DNA of 37,904 bases, from contig SKJX01000151.1 of the NCBI GenBank assembly GCA_007121785.1, positions 1 to 37,904 of the forward strand, in the 5' to 3' direction. Shown here in pieces: positions 1 through 7,075 of the stretch; position 1 is the stretch's first letter, and each line of letters begins with the position of its first letter. Below the pieces are notes generated by a model that worked only from the letters and a program-made list of their open reading frames with translations, did not search any database and was not told the DNA's origin. The DNA is from Nitriliruptoraceae bacterium (lineage in GTDB: Bacteria > Actinomycetota > Nitriliruptoria > Nitriliruptorales > Nitriliruptoraceae). The translations under genes were made by a program, and so were the position numbers.

Positions 1-1226
1 CACTCGGGATCGAAGCCATCGCCGGTCGCCTGCCCGACGAGTTCAGGGCGCTGCTCTGCCTCGACGACCCTGAAAGGCTCGCCGAGGCACTCGTTCGGGC
101 CGACCCTGTGGCGACGCTCCGGCTCGCCAAGCACCACCGGCTCGCGGGGCCCTTGGGGCGAGCGCTCGACGAGGCCGGGCTTCGAGATCGGGTCGATCCG
201 CAGCTGCGTGACGACCTCGACAAGGTGCGCAGGCGCACCCAGCGTCGATACGTCCGCAAGGCGCGCCCGCAGCTCCAGGAGCTGAGCGCTGCACTCGATG
301 CTGTCGGTGTCCAACCGATCGCACTCAAGGGCGTTTCCCTGGTCGAAGGCGGTTGGCTACGGAGCGACGAGCGACGGTTCAGCGATCTCGACGTCCTGAT
401 CTCTCCTGACCAACTGACAAGAGCTGCGGGCGCCTTGAGCGAGCTCGGCTACCGCCCTCGGGGCGGCCAACCACGTCTCGACTGGGCACGTGCGAACCAC
501 TACCAGGATCCCCCGTGGGAACGTGGCGACACCTCGTTGGTCGTCGACCTGCACCACCACATCGTCTCCCCTCGCGACCGGCTGGCCTTCGATCGCAGCT
601 CGCTTCGCTCCGTCCGCCTCGTCCGGATGGGAAGCATCGAGGTGCACCGTCTCGATGATGCGGATCAGGTCGACCACCTCATCCTGCACTTCTGGCGTGA
701 CCGCATGGCTGGTCGTCCAACCGCCCTGGGTCAACTCTGGGACATCCATCGAACGGCGACCGCGCTGACATCGGCCGGCCAAGCACGACTCCTGGAGGTC
801 AGCGCCGCGCGAGGCCACGCCCACCTCGTCGCGCTGGTGCTTTCGATCGCCCAACTGACGTTCGGTACCCGACTCGAGGCCGAGAGGCTCGGGCTGGACG
901 CGTGGCTCGGGGAGCCGGAACTCCACGCCTTCATCCTCCGACGGGTCCTGGTCGAGCGACCAGCGCATGCGCAACTCTTGATGCCGACCGGTGACGTCGA
1001 CTACACGGCTGCTCGCATCGCTACGAGGCTGGCCGCTCAGATCCGACGACCGACCAGGCTGCTCGAGGGGTTCTACGGGCCCGCCGGTCCCCTGCGCCTG
1101 CGACTGCGGCATCTCGCCGAGATCGCCAAGCTGTTGGCCCGCTTCGCAGGGGCCCCGCGTGCGGGCGCGGCTGAGATCGCGCTCGATCGGTGGGTCCACG
1201 GTCTGGGCGCGCCCCGACCGAAGTGA
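1..1226 (+). CDS. Nucleotidyltransferase family protein (PF14907-like), 5'-truncated by window edge
   Basis: The frame is open to the left edge (first whole codon at base 3). The residues before the first internal start (GTG at 108) read as normal family sequence, including RLPDEFRALL and LAKHHRLAGPLGRAL, so the real start lies outside the window. Nucleotidyltransferase-fold signatures follow: IALKGVSLVEGGW, then FSDLDVLI with its acidic DxD pair. A later HRLDDADQVDHLILHFWRD block resembles the helical C-terminal half of the family. Known: PF14907-type proteins recur in lasso-peptide clusters, and in the pseudomycoidin system one adds hexose to a phosphorylated C-terminal Ser. Inference: this copy belongs to the RiPP locus to its right or to one to its left. 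Its substrate is unknown. It is a paralogue of the minus-strand gene at 5640-6836. Confidence 0.75.
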   Translation, partial: LGIEAIAGRLPDEFRALLCLDDPERLAEALVRADPVATLRLAKHHRLAGPLGRALDEAGLRDRVDPQLRDDLDKVRRRTQRRYVRKARPQLQELSAALDAVGVQPIALKGVSLVEGGWLRSDERRFSDLDVLISPDQLTRAAGALSELGYRPRGGQPRLDWARANHYQDPPWERGDTSLVVDLHHHIVSPRDRLAFDRSSLRSVRLVRMGSIEVHRLDDADQVDHLILHFWRDRMAGRPTALGQLWDIHRTATALTSAGQARLLEVSAARGHAHLVALVLSIAQLTFGTRLEAERLGLDAWLGEPELHAFILRRVLVERPAHAQLLMPTGDVDYTAARIATRLAAQIRRPTRLLEGFYGPAGPLRLRLRHLAEIAKLLARFAGAPRAGAAEIALDRWVHGLGAPRPK

Positions 1227-1332
1227 ACTCCGATCAGCCCTCGCCAAGTTGGCCACGCAGCGCTATCATCAGGCGATAGTGCGACCACTCTAGAGGTTCA
1301 CGGGCTCACGTCCGTCACAAGCGAGGGGACCG

Positions 1333-1758
1333 ATGTCGAAGCGTCAGATCTGGGCGAGCGCGAGCCGCGCCGAGCGACTCCGTCGGGTCGCCACGGTCGG
1401 TCTCGCCGCAGCCGCCGCGACACCCGTCCTGTCTCAGATGGGCGGCATCCAGTTCGCTGAGGCGAGCGTCCTATCGGATGACGAGGACGACGACGAGGAC
1501 GACGACGAGGACGCCGGTTCTGAGGACGACGAGGAGGCCGAGTACGCCGCCGCCACGGAGGTCGAGGACACCTCGGAGATCGACCCGGAGTCCGGTGAGA
1601 CCTACGAGTTCAAGGACGACATCTTCGACGAAGATGACGGGGATGACCCATCCTCCGAGGACGAGCACGACGAAGATGACGAGGATGACCCATCCTCCGA
1701 GGACGAGGAAAGCGAAGCTGAGGTCACCGCTGAGGACGAGGACGACGAAGCGGCCTGA
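1333..1758 (+). CDS. Highly acidic, probably secreted small protein
   Basis: A 141-residue protein. ATG start preceded by GAGGGG at about 7 nt. The N-terminus is basic (SKRQIW..RAERLRRVA), followed by an Ala-rich hydrophobic stretch (residues about 21-35) and a possible signal-peptidase site near AEAS. The rest is almost entirely Asp/Glu with a few Ser/Thr, built partly from an internal 14-residue repeat. No membrane anchor or sorting motif is visible at the C-terminus. No family is recognised. Composition suggests an extracellular cation-binding or surface protein, or adaptation to salt; both are inference. It sits between a nucleotidyltransferase and two Wzz-like genes and parallels the acidic LAxTG protein at 23880-24269. 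Confidence 0.6.
   Translation: MSKRQIWASASRAERLRRVATVGLAAAAATPVLSQMGGIQFAEASVLSDDEDDDEDDDEDAGSEDDEEAEYAAATEVEDTSEIDPESGETYEFKDDIFDEDDGDDPSSEDEHDEDDEDDPSSEDEESEAEVTAEDEDDEAA
1630..1713 (+). repeat. Two tandem 42-bp repeats in the acidic protein gene
   Basis: Units 1630-1671 and 1672-1713 are nearly identical (both contain GATGACCCATCCTCCGAGGA) and encode two copies of a 14-residue block around DDPSSEDE. The unit length is a multiple of three, so copy number can change without a frameshift. Confidence 0.8.
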
Positions 1759-1838
1759 CCAACCCGCGCCGAACGCTTGACCGCCAGTTCGGATCCTCAC
1801 CACCGGTCCCCAGGAGCCATATGGGAGGAGGGTCGCCG

Positions 1839-3050
1839 ATGACGGTCGTTCGTTCCCTCGCCCGCCGGTGGTACGTCATCTTGCCCCTCCTGCTCCTCGT
1901 TTCGGTCGCTGCTTGGTCGGTGGAGCGCTCGACACCTGAGCGCTACGAGGCGAGTTCGATGATCCGGGTCGTCGGCCCGGAGGTCGACCCTTCGCGGTCG
2001 GCCCAGCGCCAGGTGGATCTGCCAGGCTTGGCCGAGGCCGCCGCCTCCGACCAATGGCGTCGCACGCTCGAGCAGCAGGACCTCCCCGCGACCTACGAGG
2101 TCAGGGTCGTCGGCTCGGACCGACTCCAGTTCTCCTTCGTTGGCGATCAGGAGCGATCCATCGACGCGGCTGGCGAGTTGTTGAGGGAAGCTGCAAGGGA
2201 GGTCGAGCGGGAACAGGCCGAAGCCGGCGTGGCCGCAGACGAGCGCATCCCGACCCGCCGGCTCATCGAGTTCCCACCCCAACCGGGCGGCGCTGAAGCT
2301 GGAGACGGGGAGGTTCTCGCCACGTTGCTCCTCAGCGATGATCCGTCACGGCCCAACCCACTCGGGCGCCCCGACTCGGTCGCCCAACTGCTGCGGATCA
2401 TCGGCAACAGCGACCAAGCTTCGCGGGACATCGCGACGGCGACCGTCGCTGGAGTCGAATACAGCATCACGACAGGCGGTCGCGAACTCGAGGAAGGGCT
2501 CGTGGTGGAGGTGAGTGGGCCAACGGAGCAGGCCACCGTCGCCGGCGTCGACGCGGTCGAGACGAAGTTGGAGGAACTGCTCAACGAGCGACAGGCTGCA
2601 GCGCAGGTACCACCGGGCGAACGGCTGTTCCTCGAGTCGCTCGTGAGGGCTGACGGTGCCACGAACGTGAGCCCTGCCGTGTCGTTCCTCACCGTGCTCA
2701 CCGCGGGCGGCGGCGCCCTCCTCGTGCTGGCAGGCATCGCCGGTGTCGAATTGCTCCTGCAGCGACGTCAGGAGCAGCCGACCCACTCGGCGACAGCCCT
2801 TTCGGAGACTGGACCTGCCGACGCTCCCGTCGGGAGGTCTCCTGCGCCGTCGACGGTCGACAGCCAAACACAGGTCACCTCGACGTCGGAAACATCGTCG
2901 GCCTCGGGTACTGAGGACGACCTTCGGTGGCCGCGCTCATGGCCGCCGGAGGCCGGAGGGGTCACCAGACGACGAGACAGTAGCCCGCGGCTGCGCGACC
3001 TCGGCGCACGATCTCGCCGACGTCCGCACGTGCGGACGCGACCCCGCTAG
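1839..3050 (+). CDS. Wzz-like polysaccharide co-polymerase / chain-length protein 1
   Basis: About 403 residues. An ATG exists at 1821, but a strong GGGAGGAGGG lies between it and the ATG at 1839, so I choose 1839. The protein has a short cytoplasmic start (TVVRSLARRWYV), TM1 at about residues 11-29, a large extracytoplasmic region containing RYEASSMIRVVGPEVDPS (typical of Wzz proteins), TM2 at about 281-302 (GGGALLVLAGIAGVELLL) and a 100-residue polar cytoplasmic tail. No Walker-type tyrosine-kinase domain is fused. The family sets chain length during Wzy-dependent polysaccharide export at the inner membrane. The next gene is a paralogue with the same architecture, so the two may form a mixed complex. 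The Arg-rich tail end is low complexity. Confidence 0.65.
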   Translation: MTVVRSLARRWYVILPLLLLVSVAAWSVERSTPERYEASSMIRVVGPEVDPSRSAQRQVDLPGLAEAAASDQWRRTLEQQDLPATYEVRVVGSDRLQFSFVGDQERSIDAAGELLREAAREVEREQAEAGVAADERIPTRRLIEFPPQPGGAEAGDGEVLATLLLSDDPSRPNPLGRPDSVAQLLRIIGNSDQASRDIATATVAGVEYSITTGGRELEEGLVVEVSGPTEQATVAGVDAVETKLEELLNERQAAAQVPPGERLFLESLVRADGATNVSPAVSFLTVLTAGGGALLVLAGIAGVELLLQRRQEQPTHSATALSETGPADAPVGRSPAPSTVDSQTQVTSTSETSSASGTEDDLRWPRSWPPEAGGVTRRRDSSPRLRDLGARSRRRPHVRTRPR

Positions 3051-3067
3051 TCAGGAGACCCGAGACG

Positions 3068-4171
3068 ATGGACCTGCTGACCATCATCCAGGCGGTGCTA
3101 CGGCGGTGGTATGTCGCAGCCCCGATCCTGCTGGCGTTCGCGGCTGGAGCGTACTACGTCAACTCCACCATCCCACCGCAGTTCGAGGCCCGCGGGCAGG
3201 TCTTGCTGGCCGACCCGGAGCTCGACCCGTCCAACCTTCCGCGCCAATCGGTCAGCTTGACCGAGCTCGTCGACGAACTCCAGTCCTCCGAGGTGCTCGA
3301 CGCCCAACTCGTCGGCGGAGCAACCCTGGATGCGACCGCCCGAAGGAACGGGATCACACTTGAGGTCGAGGGCGAGACACGCGAGGCCGTCCAGGAGACG
3401 GTCGCCAACGCTCGGAGCTGGTTGGCCACGGGACTGGAGGAGCAGCAGGAGCGAGCGAACATCGAACCGCTCGAACGCCTTCGGCTGAGCGATGCTGGCG
3501 TCGATGCGGTCGCCGAGGATGAGGAGGGACTTCGTCAGACCACGACGTTGGAGCTCGAAGATCCTGCGGCTGCCGCACCGAACCCGTATGGGGCGTCGAA
3601 CCAGACGGGTCGCTTGCTCATCGTCGCTACGAGCAGCGACGCCGGCCGGATGCGCGTAGCCGAGAGGACCGGGCCGGACGTCAGCTTCGAGGTCTCCCAG
3701 GATTCGCGGGATGCTGCCCCGATCCTGTCGATCACCACCTTCGGGCCGGCCCCTCAACAGGTGATCGAAGCCTACGACGACGTCACTGCGGTCCTTGAGG
3801 AGGAACTCGAGGCGCGCGAGAGCCGTGCGGAGGTCCCGCCCTCACGACAGACCTCCATCGAGAGGATCGCCGTACCCCAGCAAGTCGCCGACGTGAGCCC
3901 ACCGCTGGACCGGTCCGTAGCGGCGATCGTCGGCGTCGGTGGGCTGCTGGCACTGGCCGCAGCTCTCGCGCTGGACAGCATGATCTCGCATCGCCGGGCC
4001 CGGATCGCAGACGGTCCGCACCCGGCAGCCGATCAGGTGGGTCACGAACGGCCCGACACGCAGGCGGCCTGGTCCACGATCCAGACGGCCGAAGGGCCAG
4101 TTGAGCTCGATGGGCACGATGAGTTAAGTGATGACCCTCATGCTCCCATACCCGGGCCGAACCGGCGTTGA
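3068..4171 (+). CDS. Wzz-like polysaccharide co-polymerase / chain-length protein 2
   Basis: A 367-residue protein that starts 17 nt after the previous gene; GGAG at 3054-3057 precedes the ATG. Layout matches its neighbour: the DLLTIIQAVLRRWYVAAPI start, TM1 at about residues 15-33, an extracytoplasmic part with FEARGQVLLADPELDPS, TM2 at about 285-302 (VAAIVGVGGLLALAAALAL) and a polar C-terminal tail. Shared features (RRWYV before TM1, a valine-rich strand and DPS after it) argue for tandem duplication followed by strong divergence. Likely role is control of polysaccharide chain length with the glycosylphosphotransferase and glycosyltransferases at 19-25 kb. No kinase domain is present and none is seen elsewhere in the window. 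Confidence 0.65.
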   Translation: MDLLTIIQAVLRRWYVAAPILLAFAAGAYYVNSTIPPQFEARGQVLLADPELDPSNLPRQSVSLTELVDELQSSEVLDAQLVGGATLDATARRNGITLEVEGETREAVQETVANARSWLATGLEEQQERANIEPLERLRLSDAGVDAVAEDEEGLRQTTTLELEDPAAAAPNPYGASNQTGRLLIVATSSDAGRMRVAERTGPDVSFEVSQDSRDAAPILSITTFGPAPQQVIEAYDDVTAVLEEELEARESRAEVPPSRQTSIERIAVPQQVADVSPPLDRSVAAIVGVGGLLALAAALALDSMISHRRARIADGPHPAADQVGHERPDTQAAWSTIQTAEGPVELDGHDELSDDPHAPIPGPNRR

Positions 4172-4181
4172 GCACGCTCTC

Positions 4182-4203
4182 GGGATCCCAAAGATGGGAG
4201 CCC
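4182..4203 (+). terminator. Possible hairpin after the wzz-like pair
   Basis: GGGATCCCA, loop AAGA, TGGGAGCCC: nine-position stem with one A/G mismatch, 11 nt after the stop codon at 4171. No T-tract follows, so terminator function is only suggested. Confidence 0.3.
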
Positions 4204-4383
4204 CTGCCGTGGTAACAACCGAACGGTGGCTGGCTCGGGACTGCTGACGGTCTCGGGTCGGGCTCTTCCGTCCTATCTGTGGGCACCGAATCACACCGAT
4301 GTAAGTGCTGCGCCGTCCCCGAAAGCGTCCGGCTGCCGAGCCCCAATCCCACCGGCGCCGTCAATGCTGCCGACACGCATTAG

Positions 4384-4815
4384 GTGACGATCCCTGATGG
4401 CGCCCGTGGTGTGGGTGCCCGTGGCGGCGGTCCCAGGGAGGTGGTGGTGGTCGGTGCGGTGCTCGCGCAGGATCCCTCACCCGATGACGAGGAAGCGCAG
4501 CCGTTGCTGCGTGACGTCGAGGCGCGGGAGCTTTCGGAGCTGACCGACCCGGCGACGGTGCGTGCCCCGGTCAGCGAACCGTTGACCGACCTCGCCCGGC
4601 GGGGCGACCGGTGTGGTGCGGTGCAGGTGGGTATCGACGACCGCGATGACCACCACGAGGCCGCCCGTGAGGTGCTGCGCGACAGCAAGACGTCGATCGA
4701 CGCGGTGGGCATGACGATCTCGTGGCCGATCCGGACCCTCGCGCTCGGCACGCCGCCACTGGGGTTCGTACGGAGCCGACCACCAAGGACGAAACGTGAG
4801 GAGGCTGCCGCATGA
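4384..4815 (+). pseudogene. Internally deleted mscS-like gene (copy A)
   Basis: A 143-residue open frame whose parts align in order with the intact MscS-like protein at 28878-29909. The N-terminal piece (AVLAQDPSPDDEEAQPLL.. SELTDPATVR) is kept. About 158 codons covering all membrane helices and the pore are missing. A middle piece (EPLTDLARRGDR..AVQVGIDDRDDH) follows, then a second gap of about 50 codons, then GMTISWPIRTLA. Both gaps are in frame, so the reading frame and the ATGA overlap with the next gene survive. In the intact copy the first gap is bounded by the 8-bp direct repeat TCACCGAG (29038 and 29512), which fits deletion between short repeats. Without membrane segments it cannot be a channel. 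It may now serve only to couple translation of the downstream gene. Confidence 0.8.
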
Positions 4816-5363
4816 TCGAACCCACCGGGATCGACGGGTTGTTTGTGGTCTGGTTCGACACCCACGGTGACGAGCGCGGGTTCTTCCGGCAGACCTACCA
4901 GCGCTCCGAGCTTGCCGGGGCGCTGGGCCGCGAGCCCTCGTTCGCGCAGGGCAACCATTCGCGGTCCGCGGCCGGGGTCGTGCGCGGTTTCCACGCTGAG
5001 CCGTGGGACAAGCTGGTGTACGTCGCTCGGGGGACCGCGTTCTGCGCTGTCGCTGACATCCGTGCGGAGAGCCGAACCTTCGGAGAGACGGCGACGTTCC
5101 ATCTCGGCGATCCGCCGGGGGAGCGGGCACGGCTGTTCATCGCCGAGGGGTTGGGCAATGCCTTCGCGGCGCTGAGCGAGGTCGATTACCTCTACGACGT
5201 CAGCGACGAGTGGCGACCGGACGTCGACAAGCGTGCGGTCGCGTTGGACGATCCCGACCTTGCGGTGGACTGGCCGGTTACCGACCCGGTCGTCTCGCCG
5301 GCCGACGCCGCCAACCCCACCCTGCGTGAACGGTTCCCCGACCACCCCCGGTGGCGGCAGTGA
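4812..5363 (+). CDS. RmlC-like cupin, dTDP-4-dehydrorhamnose 3,5-epimerase family (copy A)
   Basis: 183 residues, a normal length for RmlC. Family motifs: DERGFFRQTY (20-29), QGNHSRSAAGVVRGFHAEP (46-64) with the likely catalytic His61, then a cupin barrel, VDYLYDVSDEW (124-134) with candidate Tyr residues, and DDPDLAVDWPV (146-156). The family inverts C3 and C5 of dTDP-4-keto-6-deoxyglucose on the way to dTDP-rhamnose. Odd point: the usual AHGF segment of the barrel is GLGNAF here, and no rmlA, rmlB or rmlD is nearby, so the substrate may be another 4-keto sugar. ATG overlaps the stop of the mscS remnant (ATGA). About 80% identical (hand count, 147/183) to the copy at 29906-30457, with no indels. 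Confidence 0.75.
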   Translation: MIEPTGIDGLFVVWFDTHGDERGFFRQTYQRSELAGALGREPSFAQGNHSRSAAGVVRGFHAEPWDKLVYVARGTAFCAVADIRAESRTFGETATFHLGDPPGERARLFIAEGLGNAFAALSEVDYLYDVSDEWRPDVDKRAVALDDPDLAVDWPVTDPVVSPADAANPTLRERFPDHPRWRQ

Positions 5364-5639
5364 ACCTGCTCGGCAGTCAGTCCGATGCGCGGGTGAAGCC
5401 GGCGGTGAGGACGCTGTCGAAGCCGGTCAGCAACGCGGTTGCTCGAGTGCGGTCTTGTCGTTGATCACGCCAAGGGTTGTCGGCGGCTGTCCCATATCGT
5501 CTGAACACGGGGCCATGCGCCAGACGAGCCCGGGTCGCCTCCCGGATCCGGGCCTACCCCGGTTCCCAGCCCGAGCCCGGGCACAGGGTAGGGCGGCATC
5601 AGTTCGGCGAGCGACCCCACTTGTTCGTCCGGCTCTCCG

Positions 5640-6836
5640 TCAGCTTGCTTGATCGGCCACCTCGCGGAGGTACGCATCCCGCGTGGCCGGTCCGCCCGAC
5701 TCGAACTGGCCGGAGCGAGGGTCGTCCGCCGAGAAGCGGTCCCGTGCTTGCTCGGGGTCCTTGGCACGTGCTCTCCGGAACTCGAGACCGCGCCTTAGGA
5801 GTTCACGGAGGCTGTCGCCTTGTCCGGTTCGTGTCGAGCGGGAGACGATCCGTCCCAGTGAGCCGCTCCCATCCTCGCGTTCCGCGGGGCTGCGACGCCA
5901 GGCATAGGAAGTCACCGTCGCCCATGTTCGGTACGGCTTGCAGAGCGCTCGGATCTCCGCCGCATGTTCCGGCGTTCCGAGCGCGAGCTCGACCCGTCGG
6001 ATCGCGGATACGAGTACCAGTTCGGCACGCCACGCGCGGGCGCGCTCAGCGACCGACTCGGGGTCGAGGTCCGCATGCGCCAACAGGTGTTCGACGTCCT
6101 TGAGCCAGATGAGTCGGTCGCCGCCGGAGTGCATGGTGTGCATCGCGACGTACATGACCGTGTCGGCCAGCGAGAGGGTGGGTACCTCTCGATCGTTCAC
6201 GCTCACGTTGCGAGCCCGAGCGAAGAGCCCGTCGATGGACACGGGGAACCGCTGCCGACGCTCCGGGTCGTTGAACAGGTGCCAGTGCAGATCGAGGCTT
6301 GTCCCAGACGGCAGCTGGAGGTGGACCTCGCCCTTCATCTCCCGATGGATCAGCGTCCAGTTGCGATCCATGAGCGTGCTCCCCGCCGACTGGAGCACCC
6401 CCAACACCTCCTCAAGCCGCCGTGCCGGTACGAGGACATCGAGGTCGCCGTAGGATCGATGCTGTGCCGAGCCGTGCACGGGTTCGGCCAGGGTCGGCCC
6501 CTTGAAGACCAGCCAGGGAAGACCGGCCTCACCCAGGTGGCGCTCGAGGTAGTCGAGGTCAGCGACCGTGCGAAGGTGGCGGATGACCGTTCGGTCACGT
6601 AGCTGTCGGAGCGCGCCGCGGGTCGACTCCGGGAGGTCGGCAACCGGGTTGATCGCCGTGTGGACGTACCCGGCCACGCCATGGAAGTTCGTAGCTCGTA
6701 CGAGGTCAGCGAACTGGCTGTTGGTCGCGGACCGGACGGCCTTCGTCAACTCCCTGGCTTCGACGCTGTCGGATCGATGGACAGCGGGAGTCATGCTCAG
6801 ACGAAGCATCGTGCCGACGTTGGCGTCGTACGGCAT
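5640..6836 (-). CDS. Nucleotidyltransferase family protein (PF14907-like)
   Basis: 398 residues, full length. The ATG has GGGGGA a few nt upstream. Key motifs are WLVFKGPTLAEPVHG, then RSYGDLDVLVPARRLEEVL with the catalytic-type DxD, TSLDLHWHLF, and a helical region with MYVAMHTMHSGGDRLIWLKDVEHLL. These place it in the group seen in paeninodin- and pseudomycoidin-type lasso clusters. The pseudomycoidin homologue is reported to attach hexose to the phosphorylated C-terminal Ser. Transcribed divergently from the ABC exporter with a 239-bp shared upstream region. Context (exporter, kinases, Ser-ending precursor) supports a tailoring role, but the donor and acceptor are not shown by the sequence. 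A broken relative lies at 25183-25439. Confidence 0.8.
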   Translation of the reverse strand: MPYDANVGTMLRLSMTPAVHRSDSVEARELTKAVRSATNSQFADLVRATNFHGVAGYVHTAINPVADLPESTRGALRQLRDRTVIRHLRTVADLDYLERHLGEAGLPWLVFKGPTLAEPVHGSAQHRSYGDLDVLVPARRLEEVLGVLQSAGSTLMDRNWTLIHREMKGEVHLQLPSGTSLDLHWHLFNDPERRQRFPVSIDGLFARARNVSVNDREVPTLSLADTVMYVAMHTMHSGGDRLIWLKDVEHLLAHADLDPESVAERARAWRAELVLVSAIRRVELALGTPEHAAEIRALCKPYRTWATVTSYAWRRSPAEREDGSGSLGRIVSRSTRTGQGDSLRELLRRGLEFRRARAKDPEQARDRFSADDPRSGQFESGGPATRDAYLREVADQAS

Positions 6837-6850
6837 ACGTCCCCCATCCG

Positions 6851-6862
6851 ATGACTAGTCAT
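6851..6862. promoter_or_regulatory. Perfect 12-bp palindrome, candidate operator
   Basis: ATGACTAGTCAT is a perfect inverted repeat located 15 bp upstream of the minus-strand nucleotidyltransferase start, in the region shared with the divergent ABC exporter gene. Position suits a dimeric repressor site. No regulator gene is present in the window. Confidence 0.35.
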
Positions 6863-7075
6863 GCCTAGAGACGATACGAGGTATCCAGAGGCTGTGCCTC
6901 GAAGTCTTCGGCCAAGTCCTGCACGAACTGTCATGATGTCACCCGACGCCGACAGCGGCCTCGGTCGACAAGAGCAGCAGCTACGTTGCGCGGGTGGCTG
7001 TGCACGCGAGCGAGCGGCCGCTGGGGCGTCAGTGGTTGCCTGGATCGGGTCGTCACCCAGGCAGGGAGGGGTGAG

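Larger units (their letters stand above)
4380..5363 (+). repeat. Segmental duplication copy A (decayed mscS + rmlC-like)
   Basis: This block is related to 28850-30457 in order, strand and sequence. Homology starts at TTAGGTGACG here and CTAAGGTGACG there, and runs through the mscS-like frame into the rmlC-like gene, with the same ATGA overlap between the two genes. Copy A has lost two internal pieces of mscS. The flanking genes are unrelated on each side. Confidence 0.85.

Noticed and set aside
357..1256. Minus-strand open frame of 299 codons
   Set aside because: Antisense to the nucleotidyltransferase, no start signal, no domain.
5465..5767. Minus-strand frame with a Pro/Gly-rich stretch (MPPYPVPGLGLGTG) that could look like a RiPP precursor
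   Set aside because: No lasso leader motif, no ribosome site, and the stretch is explained by CCGGGC-rich repeats in the intergenic DNA.
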